Assembly (NCBI RefSeq): GCF_007004095.1
Contig: NZ_VHJK01000001.1
Coordinates: 372,001-436,000, forward strand
DNA length: 64,000 bases
Direction: 5' to 3'
Origin: Erythrobacter insulae
GTDB lineage: Bacteria > Pseudomonadota > Alphaproteobacteria > Sphingomonadales > Sphingomonadaceae
In this document: positions 1 to 8,776 of the stretch, piece after piece
How positions within the stretch are numbered: the stretch's first letter is position 1
Layout: every line of letters starts with the position of its first letter
Translations under genes and position numbers: made by a program
Notes under the pieces: model-generated
What the model saw: only the letters and a program-made list of their open reading frames with translations
The model's database searches: none
What the model was told of the DNA's origin: nothing

Positions 1-1
1 G

Positions 2-148
2 ATGCCGCGCGATGACAGCGAAATCACGCGTATGCTTCCCGCAGGAAGCGCCATCGAGGTGCTTGATGTGGCGGGCGAATGGGTGTGGATTTGCGTAGGC
101 CCCGAAGGTCCAAGCGGATATTGCAAAGCGGATTGTCTCGCAAACTGA
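2..148 (+). CDS. SH3-like domain protein, C-terminal part (partial at window edge)
   Basis: An open frame runs from the left edge to a TGA at 146-148. The visible tail contains VLDVAGEWVWICVG and GPSGYCKADCL, which reads like the end of a bacterial SH3 (SH3b) domain: a hydrophobic strand, a W-x-W strand and a final G-Y-C/V strand. Such domains usually sit in exported cell-wall or hypothetical proteins. The true start lies outside the window; the in-frame ATG at 2 need not be the start. The domain call rests on pattern recognition of about 48 residues. Confidence 0.6.
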   Translation: MPRDDSEITRMLPAGSAIEVLDVAGEWVWICVGPEGPSGYCKADCLAN

Positions 149-167
149 AGCCGCTACAAGCGCGATT

Positions 168-1103
168 ATGACTACCCGTATTTTTATCGATGGCGCCGCC
201 GGAACAACCGGCCTTGAAATCCGCGACCGGCTTGCTGGACGCAGCGAATTTGATTTGATCGTTCTGGACGAGGGCCATCGCAAAGATGAAGCGGCCCGCC
301 GCGAAGCGCTGCACGAAGCCGATATTGCGATCCTGTGCCTGCCGGATGCGGCGGCAATGGAAGCAGTGGCGCTGACCAAGGGATCGAAGACGCGTATTAT
401 CGACGCATCCAGCGCGCACCGGGTGGCGGATGGGTGGACCTATGGGTTTCCCGAGCTGGTTGGACATGACAAAATTGCCGGAGCGCAATTCGTATCCAAT
501 CCGGGCTGCTATCCGACCGGATTTCTTGCTCTCATTGCGCCGTTAGTGAGGGCGGAGATTCTTGAACCCGACTGGCCCTACACAGTCAACGCAGTCAGCG
601 GTTATTCCGGAGGCGGAAACGCGCTCATCGGGCGTTTCGAAGACGATCCAACCATCGCCTTTCGCGCTTACGGCCTTGGCCTTGATCACAAGCATTTGCC
701 CGAGATGCAAAAGTATGCCGGACTGGGTCTGGCTCCCGTCTTTTCACCGGCCGTGGTTCCGGCGCATCGTGGGATGATTGTTGATGTGCCCATTTCACTC
801 GACGTGATTTGCGATGATCATTTCGAAGAGCCTGCAGTGAATGTCCTGACTAGCGCGCTGCAAAAACACTATGCGGACAGCCAGGTTGTGAAAGTTAACT
901 CGAACTCCTCCGAACTCTCTGAATTGCTTTTGCGCCAAGACGCCGAACCTTGGGACGGCATGACGCTTTATGTTTTCGAAGGCGACTACCAAGCACGCCT
1001 CGTCGCCCGGCTCGACAATCTTGGCAAAGGCGCGAGCGGTGCCGCAATCCAGAATTTGAATATCATGTGCGGCCTGCCCGAAACCACAGGATTACGCCTC
1101 TAA
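168..1103 (+). CDS. argC: N-acetyl-gamma-glutamyl-phosphate reductase
   Basis: ArgC reduces N-acetyl-glutamyl-5-phosphate to the semialdehyde with NADPH, the third step of arginine synthesis, in the cytoplasm. The 311-residue protein has the N-terminal nucleotide-binding loop GAAGTTGLEIRDRL (residues about 9-22), the catalytic cysteine in SNPGCYPTG (Cys114) and the histidine segment HKHLPEMQKY. The length fits the shorter, type 2 ArgC branch rather than the roughly 345-residue type 1. The start ATG at 168 has no clear Shine-Dalgarno sequence. It lies 19 bases after the preceding gene, so the two may be co-transcribed. The following glnB has its own upstream region. Confidence 0.95.
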   Translation: MTTRIFIDGAAGTTGLEIRDRLAGRSEFDLIVLDEGHRKDEAARREALHEADIAILCLPDAAAMEAVALTKGSKTRIIDASSAHRVADGWTYGFPELVGHDKIAGAQFVSNPGCYPTGFLALIAPLVRAEILEPDWPYTVNAVSGYSGGGNALIGRFEDDPTIAFRAYGLGLDHKHLPEMQKYAGLGLAPVFSPAVVPAHRGMIVDVPISLDVICDDHFEEPAVNVLTSALQKHYADSQVVKVNSNSSELSELLLRQDAEPWDGMTLYVFEGDYQARLVARLDNLGKGASGAAIQNLNIMCGLPETTGLRL

Positions 1104-1205
1104 ATGCCGCTACTGCCTAAATTTTGGGCAATTGTTGGATTCAATATAGGCAGGTGGTAGTCTGAAGCGATGCCAGCATAAGCGCGTGCGCCCTTTCGGA
1201 ACAAT

Positions 1206-1221
1206 TGGCACGATTCTTGGT
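1206..1221 (+). promoter_or_regulatory. Possible sigma-54 promoter upstream of glnB
   Basis: The sequence TGGCACGATTCTTGGT lies 45-60 bases before the glnB start. The -24 half TGGCAC is perfect and the N5 spacing is right. The -12 half reads TTGGT where the consensus is TTGCW, so the conserved GC is GG. Nitrogen-regulated sigma-54 promoters in front of glnBA are known in alphaproteobacteria. The mismatch at -12 lowers confidence. Confidence 0.4.
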
Positions 1222-1259
1222 TCTATATGAAGTGTCAAAAACGGACCAAGGGTGGGTAG

Positions 1260-1604
<345 letters not shown>

Positions 1605-1670
1605 TTATCATCCAATTCCGTCCGCATTCGCTGCGGATATTCATTCATTTACCAGCTGGAGACTAGCACC

Positions 1671-3080
1671 ATGGCAAGCATCAAAGACGTCCTTAAACAG
1701 ATCAAAGACGAAGAAATCGAATGGGTCGATCTTCGTTTCACCGACCCCAAAGGCAAATGGCAGCACCTGACCATGGCCGCCAGCGTCATGGATGAAGATT
1801 CGCTGGAAGATGGCCTGATGTTTGACGGTTCTTCGATCGAAGGCTGGAAAGCGATCAACGAATCCGACATGATCCTCAAACCGGATATGGACTCGGTATA
1901 TGTCGATCCGTTCAGTGCGACGCCGATGATCTCGATCTTCTGCGACATTGTGGAACCATCCGACGGCCAATTGTATGCGCGTGACCCGCGCTCGACCGCA
2001 AAACGCGCCGAAGCCTATCTGGCGTCGACCGGTATCGGTGACACCATCTATGTTGGCCCTGAACCTGAATTCTTCATGTTCGACGATGTCCGTTTTGAAG
2101 ATGGTTATGCCGGATCAGGCTATGCGATCGACGATATCGAGCTGCCAACCAACACTGGCAAAGAATATGAAATGGGCAATATGGCCCACCGTCCGCGCGC
2201 AAAGGGTGGCTATTTCCCCGTTGCACCGGTCGATAGCTGCATGGACATCCGCGGCGAGATGGTTTCCACGATGATGGAAATGGGTCTCAACATGGACAAG
2301 CACCACCACGAAGTGGCCGCTGCCCAGCATGAGCTTGGCATAACCTATTCCTCGCTCACCACTGCGGCGGATCAGGTCCAGGTTTACAAATATGTCGTGC
2401 AGCAGGTTGCCCACGCATACGGCAAAACCGCGACATTCATGCCCAAACCGATCAAGGACGATAACGGCAGCGGCATGCACAGCCACATGTCGATCTGGAA
2501 AGACGGCAAGCCGACTTTTGCAGGCAATGAATATGCCGGCCTGTCCGAAACCTGCCTGTATTACATCGGCGGCGTAATCAAACATGCCAAGGCGATCAAT
2601 GCCTTCACCAACCCGACCACCAACAGCTACAAGCGGCTGGTTCCGGGCTTTGAAGCCCCGGTTCTGCTCGCTTACTCAGCCCGCAACCGCTCGGCTTCGT
2701 GCCGCATTCCTTATGGTGCAGGCGAGAAAGCGAAGCGCGTCGAATTCCGCTTCCCCGATCCACTGGCGAACCCGTATCTCGCGTTTTCGGCGTTGCTCAT
2801 GGCGGGCCTCGACGGCATCGAAAACAAGATCCACCCGGGCGAAGCCATGGACAAGAACCTTTACGACCTGCCGCCGGCAGAGCTCGCCGAAGTTCCAACC
2901 GTGTGCGGCAGCTTGCGCGAAGCACTCGAAGCGCTCGAAGCCGATCACGAATTCCTGCTTAAAGGCGACGTGTTCAGCAAAGACCAGATCGACGCCTATG
3001 CCGAGCTTAAGTGGGAAGAGGTGATCCGCACCGAAACCACTCCATGCCCGGTCGAGTTCGATATGTATTACAGCAGCTGA
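1671..3080 (+). CDS. glnA: Glutamine synthetase, type I
   Basis: GlnA joins ammonia to glutamate with ATP, the main ammonia assimilation step, as a cytoplasmic dodecamer. The 469-residue length is typical of GSI-beta. Visible signatures are [13 protein letters not shown], the metal and substrate segment [10 protein letters not shown], the ATP loop [16 protein letters not shown], and the adenylylation site KNLYDLPP with Tyr398. This tyrosine shows it is of the covalently regulated type, consistent with the neighbouring glnB. GGAGA stands 8-12 bases before the ATG. A strong hairpin terminator follows after a 140-base 3' leader. Confidence 0.97.
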   Translation: MASIKDVLKQIKDEEIEWVDLRFTDPKGKWQHLTMAASVMDEDSLEDGLMFDGSSIEGWKAINESDMILKPDMDSVYVDPFSATPMISIFCDIVEPSDGQLYARDPRSTAKRAEAYLASTGIGDTIYVGPEPEFFMFDDVRFEDGYAGSGYAIDDIELPTNTGKEYEMGNMAHRPRAKGGYFPVAPVDSCMDIRGEMVSTMMEMGLNMDKHHHEVAAAQHELGITYSSLTTAADQVQVYKYVVQQVAHAYGKTATFMPKPIKDDNGSGMHSHMSIWKDGKPTFAGNEYAGLSETCLYYIGGVIKHAKAINAFTNPTTNSYKRLVPGFEAPVLLAYSARNRSASCRIPYGAGEKAKRVEFRFPDPLANPYLAFSALLMAGLDGIENKIHPGEAMDKNLYDLPPAELAEVPTVCGSLREALEALEADHEFLLKGDVFSKDQIDAYAELKWEEVIRTETTPCPVEFDMYYSS

Positions 3081-3088
3081 TTTGGGGC

Positions 3089-3132
3089 GCGAGGGCCATG
3101 CGCCCTCGCCGCACCCTCGCCGAGCCCTCGCC
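3089..3132 (+). repeat. Hairpin and three CCCTCGCC repeats in the glnA 3' region
   Basis: GCGAGGGC (3089-3096) can pair with GCCCTCGC (3102-3109). The right arm motif CCCTCGCC occurs three times at an exact 11-base period (3103-3110, 3114-3121, 3125-3132), so one left arm has three possible partners. It lies between the glnA stop and the terminator. Function unknown. Confidence 0.55.
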
Positions 3133-3219
3133 TTCTGGCTCACGCGATCAAGGATCGCATCGCTGCGGGCACACAGTCAGACGGGCAGAAACTTCGGTTT
3201 CGGTCGGTGACAATAATTA

Positions 3220-3249
3220 AAAGCCGCTCGGGAAACCGGGCGGCTTTTT
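3220..3249 (+). terminator. Rho-independent terminator of glnBA, probably bidirectional
   Basis: A 12-bp stem (3220-3231 with 3236-3247, one T-G wobble) closes on a GAAA tetraloop and ends in a T run. On the minus strand the same stem is followed by TTTTAATTATT, so it could also end the convergent gene whose stop codon is at 3251. Confidence 0.85.
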
Positions 3250-3250
3250 G

Positions 3251-3793
3251 CTATCCTGCCCGCGAATATGCCTCTGCTATCCATGCGCGCACTTGTTCGT
3301 CAAAATCGGCAACGCTTTCAAGCCGGACGCGGTGACTGCACATCGCGTTATAAGGTTCCAACCGGCCTGCCGCATCATCGCCTTTCAGCGCGAGGCCCAG
3401 ATCAATCCGCGTTTTGGTGGCGGGCGTGATCAAAGCGAATTGTTTGGCCCGGCGCAGGCTGACGCTGGTTTTCTTGGGCGCGATTTCAACATCACTGCCG
3501 AGGCTTTTGGCGTAATCGATCACCGCGTCATGGATCGGTTTCAAATCCGCTTTCGCGCCGGAATATTGCTCCGCTACTGGATCGGCAGGCGCATCGGTTT
3601 TCAGCGCCTCGTTGGCGATTAGATTGGCAAAACCATGCGTGACACCGTGATCGCCCTTAAGAAACTTGACGATCTGTCCGTGCTTTTCCAGCGGCTCCGC
3701 CGCGATCAGCGCCAGCCAGTCTTTCAAAGGTTTTCCGGTTTTTTCAGGTAAATTTGCCAACATCGTGGCCAATTGCGTGTTCACAGTGTTCAT
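3251..3793 (-). CDS. DUF4287/DUF5655 domain protein
   Basis: This is a 180-residue cytoplasmic protein of unknown function. The N-terminal part (about residues 10-65: EKTGKPLKDWLALI, then KHGQIVKFLKGDHGVTHGFANLI) matches the DUF4287 pattern. The C-terminal part (about 75-175: AEQYSGAKADLKPIHDAV, DVEIAPKKTSVSLRRAKQFALI, NAMCSHRVRL) matches DUF5655, a predicted transport or DNA-associated domain. I place the start at ATG 3793 because GGAGGGAGAAGAG sits just before it; an upstream in-frame ATG at 3811 lies before that ribosome site. It stands alone, convergent with glnA and divergent from the lysozyme gene. The domain names are recalled from family patterns and no reaction is known. Confidence 0.8.
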   Translation of the reverse strand: MNTVNTQLATMLANLPEKTGKPLKDWLALIAAEPLEKHGQIVKFLKGDHGVTHGFANLIANEALKTDAPADPVAEQYSGAKADLKPIHDAVIDYAKSLGSDVEIAPKKTSVSLRRAKQFALITPATKTRIDLGLALKGDDAAGRLEPYNAMCSHRVRLESVADFDEQVRAWIAEAYSRAG

Positions 3794-3925
3794 CGTCTCT
3801 TCTCCCTCCATCCGAAAAATAACACGAAAGCGCCCGCGCGGCTAAGGGCGCGGTTTTCCTACTCGGCTTTTGTGTGTCATCTGGTTTCGCCTCTTTCCCC
3901 GCTGTAACCAAGAGGCTGTGTCCTT

Positions 3926-4534
3926 ATGAAAAACCATTCGACCAATCCCCGAAAACCCGTTTTCGATACTGTGCGCAAAATGTTAGGTCGCGGCTTTCGC
4001 ACGAGCGAGGTCCGATCGCTTGATTCCGCGCTGGATCAGGCCGGCGGTCCGTCTCCGATCCCGTTCACAGTAGGCCCGGCTGGGATCGCGCTTATCAAAC
4101 GATTCGAAGGCTGCGCGCGGCTGCGGCGCGATGGCCGGGTCGCGGCCTATCCCGATCCTGGAACGGGCGGCGCACCGTGGACAATTGGTTGGGGCGCAAC
4201 GCGCCAGGGGCTGCACGGCTTTGTCAGGGAAGACACCATCTGGACGCAGAACCAATGCGATGAGAGGCTGGAAGAAGACCTGAAACGCTATGCCGCCGAT
4301 GTTGCGCGCGCGATCGGCGATGCTCCCACCACCCAATCCCAATTCGATGCAATGGTCAGCTTTCACTACAACACCGGCGCAATTGGCCGCGCGACTTTGA
4401 CCAAGAAACATGTTGCCGGTGATCATGCCGGTGCTGCCCAGGAATTTGCGCGCTGGAACAAGGCAGGCGGCCAGGTTCTGAAAGGCCTGGTGCGGAGACG
4501 CTCTGAAGAAGCGCGGCTTTATTCCGGCCAGTAA
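3926..4534 (+). CDS. Phage-type lysozyme, glycoside hydrolase family 24
   Basis: The enzyme is expected to cleave beta-1,4 bonds between MurNAc and GlcNAc in peptidoglycan. The 202-residue protein carries an unusual N-terminal extension of about 48 residues without a clear signal peptide, then the GH24 core. That core has the catalytic glutamate in LIKRFEGC (Glu61), the active-site loop YPDPGTGGAPWTIGWGAT, the helix SQFDAMVSFHYNTG and the ending GLVRRRSEEARLY. No holin, spanin or phage gene is next to it, so it is either a domesticated endolysin or a housekeeping wall hydrolase. How it leaves the cytoplasm is not evident from the sequence. Confidence 0.88.
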   Translation: MKNHSTNPRKPVFDTVRKMLGRGFRTSEVRSLDSALDQAGGPSPIPFTVGPAGIALIKRFEGCARLRRDGRVAAYPDPGTGGAPWTIGWGATRQGLHGFVREDTIWTQNQCDERLEEDLKRYAADVARAIGDAPTTQSQFDAMVSFHYNTGAIGRATLTKKHVAGDHAGAAQEFARWNKAGGQVLKGLVRRRSEEARLYSGQ

Positions 4535-4537
4535 CCT

Positions 4538-4566
4538 TTCCGGGTCAGTGATACTTCCGGGTCAGT
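4538..4566. repeat. 12-bp direct repeat over the tamB stop
   Basis: TTCCGGGTCAGT occurs at 4538-4549 and 4555-4566, a 17-base period. The second copy contains the tamB stop codon (TGA read from 4564 to 4562). It looks like a small local duplication between the two convergent genes. Confidence 0.6.
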
Positions 4567-7500
4567 AATCCCGGCTGATTTCAGCGAGCACGCTGTCGCG
4601 GCCAATGGTTGAAACCGTACCAAGCAGAGCGAGCCAGCTGGTCACGCGGTATTCCACCGAAGTCGCGCTGTAACCGCGCCCATCGGTCACAATTTCAACA
4701 TAAGCGCGGCGGCCGATATTCTTACCCAGCGCCACGCCCGTGCCCCGTCCAAGGGCCGGATCGGCGCTGACAATGCGAAGCTGGTCAAGCCCGATTGAGC
4801 GCCGCAAATCGCCGATCGGATCGAGGCCCCCGCCCCCGCCGCGCAGCGCAGTGAGCGCCGCGCCCAATTGCAGTGCATCAGTCGCCGAAAGCGAGGTAAC
4901 AGAGCCGCCAAACAACAGGCGCGACAAAATCTCTTCCTCAGGCAAAGCCGGTTCGGAAGTGAACGCGACCTCGGGCGTTTGGGCGTTGCCGGTAATCGCG
5001 ACGGTTACATTGGTCCCGCTTGCGCTGGTTTGTGCGACAAGGTTTAGGCGCGGATCGATCGGCCGGTTCACATCGAAGGCAATCCGGCCCTCGCTCATTT
5101 CAAACCGCGTTCCGGCAAAGGTATAATCCCCGCGAACCAGCCGCGCCTCGCCGCCGATGCGCGGATCATTCACAGTTCCGCGCAGTGCAATATCAACGCC
5201 CCATTCGCTATCGAGGCCCATCCCGTCGACCGCGACGCGGCTGGGCGCTTTTGCGTTGATGAGATACCGCCACGATGCGTCCGCACTGGTCGATGCAGTG
5301 GTTACCGCATCGCGCCGGTTGATTTCGCGCGTTGCGATAGTCGGGAGAGACAAATCCTCTGCCGCGATGCCCAATGCCCAGCTCGCCTGGTCTATCGAAA
5401 CGCGCCCGGCAATGGTGCCGCCGACGCCATCAGATACGATCCGCAGCGGGCCAGTGATCGTTGCATCAAGACCGTTTGCGTTGAGCAATTGCGCTTTGGT
5501 TGCAGCAGCGCGCAGATCAATGCGGGGACCGCGGCTTGCGCTCATGGCCGACAGATCAATCGTCCCGCTTCCGCTGACTCTACCGCCGCCGCGCGTGCTT
5601 CCTGCAAAACGGGTCAGTCTAAGGGTCGATCCGGCAAACCGGCCCCGAGCGGTCACGTCGTCGATATCTGTGCCCGAAACCGCGCTTTGCAGGCGCAGGT
5701 CATCGCTGGCCAGATCGCCGGTGATGCGCGGATCGGACAGCGTACCGACCGCCTTTGCGCTCACGCTGATCGGGCCGGTCAGGTCAAATGTTTCGATGGC
5801 CGCCAACCTCCAGAGCGAGCTCGCCGCTCCATCATAGGCGAATGTTGCATCCAGCCGCCCGTTCATGATGCGCGCGGCCAGATCGCCGCCTCGGCCCAAT
5901 CCGGTAACGCGGGCATCAAGCCGTCCGAGCCGTTTGTTATCCTCGCGCAGCCGCGCACCCACGGTCAGCGAGGATGCGGTCAGATCAGCCACGGCGAGCA
6001 CATCAATCGGCGTCGAGGACAGCACCAGACCAGAGCGGGTAAAATCATCGATCTGGACCCGCGCATTGGCAATCGGTGCAGCAGCGCCGATTTGGTCCCA
6101 CGTAACAATACCCGAAAGACGCCCGCCCAGACCGAGCTCGCTGCCGACCAAATCGGCAAGCCGCAGCGGCATTTGCGAAAGCTGCGCTTTGAATGATGTC
6201 TGATTATCGCCGGTCGCGCCTTCGACAATAGCATATCCGCGCGCAAACCCGATTTGCGTCGGCGCGAGCCGCCATCCGCCGCCGTCTTGTGCGCTCAACA
6301 CCGCGCGGCGCGGCATGGTGATTGCCCGGCCGCCATATTCTCCGCGCGCGAAAACGGCGATCCTGTCGGGCGCGATGTCTCCATCGAGCTTGAGCATAAA
6401 GCGGTCGCTGCGCCGTCCTGCTATCGAAGCGTTTACGTCGCCTCGGCCGTCAACAATCTGCGCATTGGCTGCGAATTGCGCGATCGAAAGCGCGCCGTAG
6501 TTGAGGCCAGATCCGCTAACATCTGCGGTAATGCGGCTGCTGCCATCGGCAAAACTGCCGCTGGCGTCGATATCGGCAACCGCAAGGGCAATCGGCGTGC
6601 CACCGCCAAAGCTTGCCTGACGCGCTTTCAGATCCAGATCGAAACCTTGTGCACCGCCAGCGCCCGGTGCCAGTGCGATGGTGCCATTAATCCCGCCGCC
6701 CGAAAGTGAAAGATCGCCAGAAATGCCGCGATCACCCAGCGCCAGAGCACCGGTTACGTTCGTCCGGTACACCTGCAATCGGTTGATAGCGACCCGTGTC
6801 GCTCCTTCGGCGGGAAGCTCCAGCCCCAGCGAACCTGTGAACGGACCAAGCAGCGATCCGCCGCTTGTATCAATGGCAAAACCATTATCGCTCGGCGCGA
6901 TGCCAAGGCGCACATCGGTTAGTCCCGCAGCGGGGAACGGATTGGCAAGGACCAGCGTCGCGCGCGGTCCATCGCCGGCAAGCTGGGCATCGACGGTGAA
7001 CGGGCCGTATTCAACATGGCTGCCGCTGCCCGCCAGGGTCGTGGTGTCTCCGACAATACGGCTGTCAAACCGCGCATCAAGACGTTCACTCTCCAGCACC
7101 ATATCGCGCAGCACAATTGGCTGACCCGATGCCGCGCCGAACGCGCCGTTAAACTTCAGCTTCTCTCCGGCGACATTGGCAATGCTGGAATTGGTGACAT
7201 CGTCCAGCTGCCCGGCAAGGTTAGCCCGCACGCTCCACGCAATGCTTGTCCCAAAGCGTGCGACCAGTTTGGCATTCGCATTAACCGTGCCGATACCCTC
7301 AAGCGCCAGCGCGCGCGCATTCACCGGGCCGGCAAGCGCATAGATGCCCGAACCGGTATCGCCGCGCAAAGCGAGCGCCGCATTCAAAGACGGGAATGTA
7401 ATTCGCGCTTCATCCGAATTGAGCCGGGTTCCGGCATAGGTCAGTCGGCCGGTTAACGTGCCGTCCACAAGCTCGGGATCGATAATTGCATTGCCGGTTG

Positions 7501-8776
7501 TGACTTGATCGACTTTTGCATCAAGCGGCATTGCGAATGTCGTGCCGTCAAATGTCGCGGTGCCCGCCTGCGTCAAACCAGCCAGAATTACAGCGCCCGC
7601 GTCCAGCTCTGCTACATTCAAAGTGTGATCGACCCTCAGATCACGAAACGGCCCGTCGATTACCGCTAACAATCGCGCATCACGCAATTGGACCGCTTCA
7701 CCCAGAAGTGCCGGATCGCGCATGAACACGCTCGCATCGAAATCGTCAAACCGGTTGCCAGCAAGATCGAGCGCGCCGTTTCCGCGCAGATCCAGCGCCG
7801 ATGAAACCGCTGCAAGACTTCCGTCAAACGTGCTTTCTTCCAATGTCCCGTTCAGCGCCAAGGAAACCACATCACCGGTTGCCCGGCCCAAAATGGTTGC
7901 GCGGTCAAATGGCAGGGTCAATTGCCCCAGCAAACCATAGGTCCCTGCCTGATTGGTCAATTGAAAAGCAGCAAAACGGCGCGCCTCACCGCCAACCGGC
8001 TCGCGGGTGATCAGCGCATGACCGAGCCAGCTCGTCCAGGTGCCCTCACCCTCGATGCGTGCTTCGTAGCCGGCATTCAGGCCCGCGATCTGCGCAATCG
8101 GACCATCAGCCGCCGCATTGTAATCCAGCGCCAGATCAAACCGGTCGCCGTCGGGCCGCGCATCCAGCAGCAAGGCAATGCTGTCGCTCGCCCCGAATGT
8201 ACCATTTGCATCGACCAAAGCACGGCCAGACCGGATATCGATGGTGCTCGTCAAATTGACCGTATGCGCGTTCGTACCGGCAATACCGGGGGCCAGCACA
8301 AGGCGATCAATCTCAAGCATGTCAACGCGGATATCAAAATCCGGCAGGAACGGCGCGTCAGGATCACCGGGCAGCAATTCGGGCAGTCGTTCAAGCCGTC
8401 CGCGCCGCGCACTTAATTTGCGGACATCGATCCCGCTCCAGATCCACGAGAGCGGACGCCAGCTCAATTCAACTTCGGGTATGGTCAAAAACACACCCTT
8501 GGGATCGCTCAGCTCAACATCGTGCAGCACCGATTCCCCGTATATATCGCCTTCGATCCGGCCCACTTCAAAACGCAGGCCCGATGCAGGCGCGACCTCG
8601 GCGATTTGATCGGCCAGAAACCGCTTACCAATCGGCGTGCTCAAAAATATTGCAGCCAACAGCAGCGGCGCAAGCAGGATCGCCAGCAACCAGCCCAGCC
8701 GTTTAAGCCAGCGCCGCTTACGCTTGCGCGCAGGCGGTTCGGTTTGGTCTTCCTCGATGATATCAGGGTCGGCCAT
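4562..8776 (-). CDS. tamB: Translocation and assembly module inner-membrane protein TamB
   Basis: TamB-like AsmA-superfamily proteins span the periplasm as a long beta-taco groove and work with TamA in outer-membrane protein insertion and phospholipid transport. The 1404-residue protein has a cytoplasmic basic stretch (KRKRRWLKRL) and one N-terminal membrane anchor (GWLLAILLAPLLLAAIFL). A very long beta-repeat region follows, and then a C-terminal DUF490/TamB domain with RLVRGDYTFAGTRFEMSEGRI and ALPEEEILSRLLFG. Its ATG overlaps the TGA of tamA by one base (TGATG), so the two are translationally coupled, as expected for partners. Confidence 0.93.
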   Translation of the reverse strand: MADPDIIEEDQTEPPARKRKRRWLKRLGWLLAILLAPLLLAAIFLSTPIGKRFLADQIAEVAPASGLRFEVGRIEGDIYGESVLHDVELSDPKGVFLTIPEVELSWRPLSWIWSGIDVRKLSARRGRLERLPELLPGDPDAPFLPDFDIRVDMLEIDRLVLAPGIAGTNAHTVNLTSTIDIRSGRALVDANGTFGASDSIALLLDARPDGDRFDLALDYNAAADGPIAQIAGLNAGYEARIEGEGTWTSWLGHALITREPVGGEARRFAAFQLTNQAGTYGLLGQLTLPFDRATILGRATGDVVSLALNGTLEESTFDGSLAAVSSALDLRGNGALDLAGNRFDDFDASVFMRDPALLGEAVQLRDARLLAVIDGPFRDLRVDHTLNVAELDAGAVILAGLTQAGTATFDGTTFAMPLDAKVDQVTTGNAIIDPELVDGTLTGRLTYAGTRLNSDEARITFPSLNAALALRGDTGSGIYALAGPVNARALALEGIGTVNANAKLVARFGTSIAWSVRANLAGQLDDVTNSSIANVAGEKLKFNGAFGAASGQPIVLRDMVLESERLDARFDSRIVGDTTTLAGSGSHVEYGPFTVDAQLAGDGPRATLVLANPFPAAGLTDVRLGIAPSDNGFAIDTSGGSLLGPFTGSLGLELPAEGATRVAINRLQVYRTNVTGALALGDRGISGDLSLSGGGINGTIALAPGAGGAQGFDLDLKARQASFGGGTPIALAVADIDASGSFADGSSRITADVSGSGLNYGALSIAQFAANAQIVDGRGDVNASIAGRRSDRFMLKLDGDIAPDRIAVFARGEYGGRAITMPRRAVLSAQDGGGWRLAPTQIGFARGYAIVEGATGDNQTSFKAQLSQMPLRLADLVGSELGLGGRLSGIVTWDQIGAAAPIANARVQIDDFTRSGLVLSSTPIDVLAVADLTASSLTVGARLREDNKRLGRLDARVTGLGRGGDLAARIMNGRLDATFAYDGAASSLWRLAAIETFDLTGPISVSAKAVGTLSDPRITGDLASDDLRLQSAVSGTDIDDVTARGRFAGSTLRLTRFAGSTRGGGRVSGSGTIDLSAMSASRGPRIDLRAAATKAQLLNANGLDATITGPLRIVSDGVGGTIAGRVSIDQASWALGIAAEDLSLPTIATREINRRDAVTTASTSADASWRYLINAKAPSRVAVDGMGLDSEWGVDIALRGTVNDPRIGGEARLVRGDYTFAGTRFEMSEGRIAFDVNRPIDPRLNLVAQTSASGTNVTVAITGNAQTPEVAFTSEPALPEEEILSRLLFGGSVTSLSATDALQLGAALTALRGGGGGLDPIGDLRRSIGLDQLRIVSADPALGRGTGVALGKNIGRRAYVEIVTDGRGYSATSVEYRVTSWLALLGTVSTIGRDSVLAEISRDY

